Origin: an uncultured Pedobacter sp.
GTDB taxonomy: Bacteria; Bacteroidota; Bacteroidia; Sphingobacteriales; Sphingobacteriaceae
Assembly: GCF_946479715.1 (NCBI RefSeq)
Contig: NZ_CAMLHF010000188.1
Location: 1-10,841, forward strand
Direction of reading: 5' to 3'
Length of the DNA stretch: 10,841 nucleotides
A program made the translations under genes and the position numbers. This document shows, one piece after another, positions 6,466 through 10,841 of the stretch. The notes beneath the pieces were generated by a model. It worked only from the letters and a program-made list of their open reading frames with translations. It was not told the DNA's origin and searched no databases. Numbering within the stretch: position 1 is the first letter of the stretch; every line of letters starts with the position of its first letter.

Positions 6466-6531
6466 TTCGTCGTTTAAAGCATAAAAAACGAACTATTTAG
6501 ATTGATTATAAATTGTATTTACTGTCATTTA

Positions 6532-6565
6532 TTTGTCATTGGTAAGTTAATAAATTTTACTTTTG
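6532..6565 (+). promoter_or_regulatory. Bacteroidota promoter of the ACIII (act) operon
   Basis: TTTG (6532-6535) and TACTTTTG (6558-6565) are separated by 22 nt, matching the Bacteroidota -33/-7 arrangement (TTG, 17-23 nt, TAnnTTTG). A second TTG at 6539-6541 gives 16 nt. A start near 6570 would leave a leader of about 75 nt before actA, with no Shine-Dalgarno sequence. This is the best two-part promoter in the window. Confidence 0.7.
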
Positions 6566-6646
6566 TGGACGTTTTGGTGAAGGACCTAAGTTTAAAAGCC
6601 AATTACGTTTATAAAGTTTTTTAAAAAATAGCATAAAATACTCATT

Positions 6647-7939
6647 ATGAGGGATATCTCATTGATCGTTAGAAGAGTTTGGAAGTCGGCATTCATGTTT
6701 ACGGCTCTATCTGTTTTAATCGTTTCTGCAACACAGGCACAAGATGTAGTAGAGGGCCGCAAACTATTTAAGGATAATTGTAATTCTTGTCACCAGTTAG
6801 ATCGTAACAGCACTGGTCCGGCATTAACATCAAAACTTAATGAGCTTGATGAAGCTTTTGCAATCAAGTGGATCAGAAACTGGAAAGCGTTGGTTGATGC
6901 AGGAGACAAACAAGCTATAGAGGCTTCGAAGTTCTCAGCTGCGGAGATGACAACATTTCCACGTTTGACTGATGATCAAATTAAAAACATTATAGCTTAC
7001 GCTAAAGCAGGTGAACCTAAGAAAGAGGGAGAGAAAGAAGCTACAGAAGGAGCTTCTGAAGGCGTTTCCAGTTTCTCAATCGCAGGGGTTGCCGCAATTA
7101 TCCTGATATCTATTATTGTATTGATCGTTTTAGGTCGCGCGATAAAAATGTTAGAGCGTTTGATACTTCAAAAACAAGGAGTTGTTCTTGCTGAAGAAGA
7201 TAACGTTTCTTTAGGTGCAGGTATTAAAGGATTGTTTAAGAACAAGAAATTTGTATTTTTCTTCATCCTTGGCTTAATTATAACCTTAGGTTCATTTGGC
7301 TGGATGGGTATGTGGGATACAGGTGTTCATACTGGTTACCAACCAGTACAACCAATCAAGTTCTCGCATGAGCTGCACGCTGGTACCAATCAAATTGATT
7401 GTCAGTATTGCCATGCTGGTGCATTTAAATCAAAAAACTCAACCATTCCATCTTTGAATGTTTGTATGAACTGTCACAAATCAGTACAGGCAACCGAGAA
7501 ATACGATGGTGAGATTTCACCAGAGATTCAAAAGATCTACACTGCACTTGGATATGATCCGGCAACCATGACTTATGATCACTCAAAAGAGAAACCAGTT
7601 GAATGGGTTCGTGTTCATAACCTTCCTGACTTCGCTTATTTTAATCACTCTCAACACGTAGTTGTAGGTGAAGAGGCTATCAGAAAAGAAAAAGGTTTGA
7701 AACCAAATGAGCCTGTTTGCTTTGCATGTCATGGTCCGGTCGATACAATGGAAGAGATATATCAATACTCTCCACTTACCATGAAATGGTGTGTTAACTG
7801 TCATAAAGACACCAAACTTGAAGTTAAAGGAAATGCATTCTATGATAAGATCATTGAAGCGCATGAGAAAATCAAGAAAGGTGAGAAAATCACTCCTGCA
7901 GCTTTGGGTGGTTTAGAATGTGGTAAGTGCCACTATTAA
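6647..7939 (+). CDS. actA: Alternative Complex III subunit ActA, six-heme membrane-anchored cytochrome c
   Basis: A 430-residue multiheme cytochrome of ACIII, the quinol-oxidising complex that replaces bc1 in many Bacteroidota and delivers electrons to a terminal oxidase. A cleavable-looking signal (about 12-32, ending TQAQ) precedes a monoheme domain with CNSCH (Cys45, Cys48, His49) and a candidate Met ligand at 101. A charged Lys/Glu linker leads to a transmembrane helix at about 143-163 and a second hydrophobic helix at about 201-222. The C-terminal part has five CxxCH sites: CQYCH 252-256, CMNCH 273-277, CFACH 358-362, CVNCH 382-386 and CGKCH 425-429, one residue before the end. Canonical ActA is pentaheme with a separate monoheme ActE, so the extra N-terminal domain may be a fusion or a lineage-typical form. 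actB follows after 47 nt in the same direction. Confidence 0.92.
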   Translation: MRDISLIVRRVWKSAFMFTALSVLIVSATQAQDVVEGRKLFKDNCNSCHQLDRNSTGPALTSKLNELDEAFAIKWIRNWKALVDAGDKQAIEASKFSAAEMTTFPRLTDDQIKNIIAYAKAGEPKKEGEKEATEGASEGVSSFSIAGVAAIILISIIVLIVLGRAIKMLERLILQKQGVVLAEEDNVSLGAGIKGLFKNKKFVFFFILGLIITLGSFGWMGMWDTGVHTGYQPVQPIKFSHELHAGTNQIDCQYCHAGAFKSKNSTIPSLNVCMNCHKSVQATEKYDGEISPEIQKIYTALGYDPATMTYDHSKEKPVEWVRVHNLPDFAYFNHSQHVVVGEEAIRKEKGLKPNEPVCFACHGPVDTMEEIYQYSPLTMKWCVNCHKDTKLEVKGNAFYDKIIEAHEKIKKGEKITPAALGGLECGKCHY

Positions 7940-7986
7940 TTAGAGTTTAATAAAAAGAACGTTCGATAAACAGTAATATAGCTTAA

Positions 7987-10841
7987 ATGGAAAGCAATAA
8001 AAAATACTGGAAAGGCTTAGAAGAGTATAAAAACACTCCGGATTTTGTTGAAAATAACAAAAACGAATTTGCTGAGCCACTTCCAATAGAAGATGTTTTA
8101 AATGAAGCAGGGTTAAGTACAGTAACTCCACGCCGTGACTTTTTAAAAGCTTTAGGCTTTGGGTTAGGTGCGGTAACACTGGCAGCTTGTCAAACTGCTC
8201 CTGTTCACAAATCAATTCCTTACCTGGTAAAGCCTGAAGAGGTAGTTCCGGGTATACCGAACTATTATGTTTCAAGTTTTAACGGACAAAGTGTGTTAGT
8301 TAAAACAAGAGAGGGAAGACCAATTAAAATTGAACCAAATCCTAATGCAGGAACGTTTAATTGTGGTACCGATGCTCAGGCTCAGGCTTCAGTATTAGAT
8401 CTTTATGATGTTTCAAAACTTAAAGCTCCTGTATTAAAAGATGCAGAGAGTAATTGGGCTGAGATTGATAAGTTTGTACAAGCAGAGTTAAATAAGGCTC
8501 AGGCTTCAGGAAAGAAAATTCGTATTGTTTCATCTTCAGTAAGCAGCCCTTCTACTAAAGCGGTTGTTGCTGATTTTACAACTGCTTATCCTACTACCAA
8601 GCATGTTCAGTATGATGCTGTTTCTTATACAGGTATTATTAAAGCAAATGAAAATAGCTTTGGTAAAGCTGTTATCCCTAAATATAACTTTGATAAGGCT
8701 GATCTGATTGTAAGTTTCGGAGCAGACTTTTTAGGTACCTGGATTAGCGGAGAAGAATTTACTTCACAGTACGTTTCGAACAGAGATCACAAATCTTTGA
8801 AGGCTGGTAAGATGTCTCGCCACTTCCAATTCGAAGCTGGTATGAGCTTAACAGGAACAAACGCAGATACCCGTGTTCCGGTTAAATTATCAGAAGAAGG
8901 ACCTGCTTTAATTGCTTTATATAATGCAATTACTGGAAACGCTTTAGCTGGTGCTGCTTTACCTAATAATGTTACTGCTGATAAAGCACTTAAATTAATA
9001 GCTAAAGAATTATTACAAAATAAAGGAAAGTCACTTGTAGTTTCAGGTTCGAATGATGTATCTACCCAAATTTTGGTAAATGCAATTAACTCGGCAATTG
9101 GTAGCTACGGTACTACTATAGATCTTGATAACCCTTGTAAACGTTACGCTGGTAATGACGCAGAATTTGCTGAGTTTATCAACGAGATGAACAGAGGTGA
9201 GGTTGCTGCAGTATTTTTCTTAGATAGCAACCCTGCTTATGACGTTGCAAATGCTAAAGGATTTACTGATGGATTAGCTAAAGTTGGTTTAAAAGTTTCT
9301 TTCGCTGACAGAAAAGATGAGACTTCAACATTATGTAATGTTATTGCCATTAACCATAACTACTTAGAGTCGTGGGGTGATGCTAACGCATATGAAGGAT
9401 ATTATTCAATTGTACAGCCAACCATTAATCCTGTGTTTAACTCACGTCAGGCTGAGGAAAGTCTTTTAATCTGGTCTAACGGTCCGGTTAAAGAGTATTA
9501 TCAGTATGTACGTAATAACTGGGAGAAAAGCATTTTACCTGCTTTAGGTAAAACATGGCAAGATGTACTGCAAACAGGTGTTTTTGCTTCGGCATTAAAA
9601 CCTGCGGGCACATATACATTTAGCTTATCGCTTGCAGCTGTAATCCCTTCGATCATTAATAACAGCAAGGCTTTAGCTAAAGATATCGAATTACAGGTTT
9701 ACGAAAGTATCCCGATGAGAGACGGTAAACATGCAAACAATGCATTCTTACAAGAGCTACCTGATCCTGTTTCTAAAGTAACTTGGGATAACTACATTGC
9801 CTTAGCACCTAAATTTGCTAAAGAATTAGGCTTTAAAGAGTTTGATATCGTTTCAATAAAAGATGATAAAGGTTATGAAATTGAGTTACCTGTGCTTATT
9901 CAGCCAGGACAAGCTCAAGGAACAGCTTCTGTTGCTTTAGGTTACGGACGTACAAAGGTTGGTAAAGCTGGAGATAACATTGGTAAAAATGCTTATCCAT
10001 TTGTAAGCTTTACTAATGGTACTTCTAAGTATGCAACCACCGTTAAACTTTCTGGAACAGGAAAAACTGAAGAACTGGCTCAAACGCAAACTCACCACTC
10101 TTTTGAGGGTAGAAATATTATTCGCGAAGCTACTTTTACAGAATATAAAAAGAATCCGGCTGCTGGTTCAGGTAATGACCACGCAAAACATAAAACTTAC
10201 GATCTGTGGGATAAATATGAGAAACCAGGTAACAACTGGGTTATGGCAATCGATTTGAATGCTTGTACTGGTTGTGGTTCTTGTATCGTTGCTTGTAACG
10301 TGGAAAATAACATTCCTGTTGTAGGTAAAGACGAAGTACGCAGACGGAGAGAGATGCACTGGATTCGTATTGACCGTTATTACAGCTTTAATGTTGAAGG
10401 TGAAGGTCATGCAGAAGAAGCACATGCTCATGGCGAACATGGAAATGGTATCAATTCAGTAACTAAAGAGAAAGAAATTGCTCATTTAGATAACCTTGAT
10501 AATGTTTCTGTAGTACATCAGCCAATGCTTTGTCAGCATTGTGATCATGCTCCTTGTGAGACTGTTTGTCCGGTATTGGCAACAGTCCACTCATCAGATG
10601 GCTTGAACCACATGGCTTATAACCGTTGTGTGGGTACACGTTACTGTGCAAACAACTGTCCATATAAAGTACGTCGTTTCAACTGGTTTAACTACTGGAA
10701 TGATTCACGCTTCGATAACTACTTGAATAATGAATTTACTCAGTTGGTTCTTAACCCTGATGTAACTACCCGTTCAAGAGGTGTTATGGAGAAATGCTCT
10801 ATGTGTATTCAGCGTATTCAAGCTGGTAAATTACAAGCTAA
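7987..10841 (+). CDS. actB: Alternative Complex III subunit ActB, iron-sulfur molybdopterin-oxidoreductase-like protein (3' partial)
   Basis: The frame is open from ATG 7987 to the window end, 951 codons without a stop, so the C-terminus is missing. After about 48 residues comes a twin-arginine-like RRDFLK (49-54), a hydrophobic stretch and lipobox LAAC with Cys68. This fits a protein exported to the periplasmic side and held by a lipidated cysteine. Residues from about 75 to 700 resemble a molybdopterin oxidoreductase (NarG/FdhG-like) domain but lack the N-terminal CxxCxxxC cluster motif; ActB is known to have lost the molybdenum cofactor. The ferredoxin-like part has CTGCGSCIVAC (760-770), CQHCDHAPCETVC (849-861), CVGTRYCANNC (881-891) and CSMC (937-940), enough for the expected 3Fe-4S/4Fe-4S clusters. 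These carry electrons toward the ActA hemes. A His-rich insert lies at about 807-818. It is in one operon with actA. Confidence 0.93.
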   Translation, partial: MESNKKYWKGLEEYKNTPDFVENNKNEFAEPLPIEDVLNEAGLSTVTPRRDFLKALGFGLGAVTLAACQTAPVHKSIPYLVKPEEVVPGIPNYYVSSFNGQSVLVKTREGRPIKIEPNPNAGTFNCGTDAQAQASVLDLYDVSKLKAPVLKDAESNWAEIDKFVQAELNKAQASGKKIRIVSSSVSSPSTKAVVADFTTAYPTTKHVQYDAVSYTGIIKANENSFGKAVIPKYNFDKADLIVSFGADFLGTWISGEEFTSQYVSNRDHKSLKAGKMSRHFQFEAGMSLTGTNADTRVPVKLSEEGPALIALYNAITGNALAGAALPNNVTADKALKLIAKELLQNKGKSLVVSGSNDVSTQILVNAINSAIGSYGTTIDLDNPCKRYAGNDAEFAEFINEMNRGEVAAVFFLDSNPAYDVANAKGFTDGLAKVGLKVSFADRKDETSTLCNVIAINHNYLESWGDANAYEGYYSIVQPTINPVFNSRQAEESLLIWSNGPVKEYYQYVRNNWEKSILPALGKTWQDVLQTGVFASALKPAGTYTFSLSLAAVIPSIINNSKALAKDIELQVYESIPMRDGKHANNAFLQELPDPVSKVTWDNYIALAPKFAKELGFKEFDIVSIKDDKGYEIELPVLIQPGQAQGTASVALGYGRTKVGKAGDNIGKNAYPFVSFTNGTSKYATTVKLSGTGKTEELAQTQTHHSFEGRNIIREATFTEYKKNPAAGSGNDHAKHKTYDLWDKYEKPGNNWVMAIDLNACTGCGSCIVACNVENNIPVVGKDEVRRRREMHWIRIDRYYSFNVEGEGHAEEAHAHGEHGNGINSVTKEKEIAHLDNLDNVSVVHQPMLCQHCDHAPCETVCPVLATVHSSDGLNHMAYNRCVGTRYCANNCPYKVRRFNWFNYWNDSRFDNYLNNEFTQLVLNPDVTTRSRGVMEKCSMCIQRIQAGKLQA

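Noticed and set aside
7957..7964. GAACGTTC palindrome in the actA-actB gap as an operator or terminator
   Set aside because: An 8-bp palindrome with no loop and no T-run is too short to support either call, and the two genes are expected to be co-transcribed.
7583..8275. Minus-strand reading frames opposite actA and actB (7583-7864 and 7940-8275)
   Set aside because: They lie antisense to clear heme-binding and ActB coding sequence; translations show no recognisable motif.
8209..10100. Molybdenum-cofactor enzyme activity for ActB
   Set aside because: The N-terminal cluster cysteines are absent, and the ferredoxin fusion with adjacent actA identifies ACIII, whose ActB lacks molybdopterin.
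10016..10663. Short frames within actB (10016-10258 plus; 10168-10440 and 10463-10663 minus)
   Set aside because: The ActB frame runs uninterrupted through here with conserved iron-sulfur cysteines, so these are chance frames.
1..10841. Mobile elements, CRISPR, tRNA or a defence system
   Set aside because: No transposase, integrase, repeat array, tRNA-like cloverleaf or defence-type gene was visible; gene content is ordinary chromosomal housekeeping and respiration.

Overview
The window looks like one end of an assembled contig from a Bacteroidota bacterium, most likely a Sphingobacteriia/Pedobacter-like organism. The grounds are AT-rich coding DNA, start codons preceded by A-rich stretches rather than Shine-Dalgarno sites, several Bacteroidota-type -7 boxes (TAnnTTTG), and genes for Alternative Complex III (ACIII). 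Assignment below the phylum is inference from protein style. Bases 1-45 are not genomic: they match the 3' part of the Illumina TruSeq P5 adapter, so the native sequence begins at 46.

Left part (46-2317, plus strand): a small acidic protein of unknown function, possibly cut at its start, is followed by a strong stem-loop terminator. Next comes prfB (peptide release factor 2) with a complete programmed +1 frameshift site, so the gene runs 326-1400 across an in-frame TGA. Two bases further on is a secreted alpha/beta-hydrolase of the acetyl-esterase/BD-FAE type.

Middle part (2319-5133): a SirB1-type transglutaminase-like protein (minus), a class I SAM-dependent methyltransferase (plus) and a signal-peptide-bearing Omp85/BamA-like beta-barrel without POTRA domains (minus). 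The genes alternate in direction. Both tail-to-tail junctions are extremely tight (1 nt gap; 4 nt overlap), leaving no room for separate terminators.

Right part (5413-10841, plus): a deoxyhypusine-synthase-like protein that keeps the catalytic lysine but has changed substrate-pocket residues. It is followed by two stem-loops, then a good Bacteroidota promoter that drives the start of the ACIII operon. actA encodes a membrane-anchored six-heme cytochrome c (one N-terminal heme plus five C-terminal). actB encodes the large periplasmic iron-sulfur subunit, with a twin-arginine motif, a lipobox cysteine, a molybdopterin-oxidoreductase-like domain without an N-terminal cluster motif, and a ferredoxin-like domain. 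actB runs off the window end with no stop codon. ACIII oxidises membrane quinol and passes electrons through its c hemes to a terminal oxidase; the remaining act genes should lie just beyond 10841.

No tRNA, rRNA, CRISPR array, insertion sequence or phage gene was seen. The most notable points are the adapter remnant, the SD-dependent-looking frameshift site in a lineage that largely ignores SD sequences at initiation, -7 boxes so close to start codons that leaderless mRNAs are implied, and the altered active site of the deoxyhypusine-synthase-like protein.
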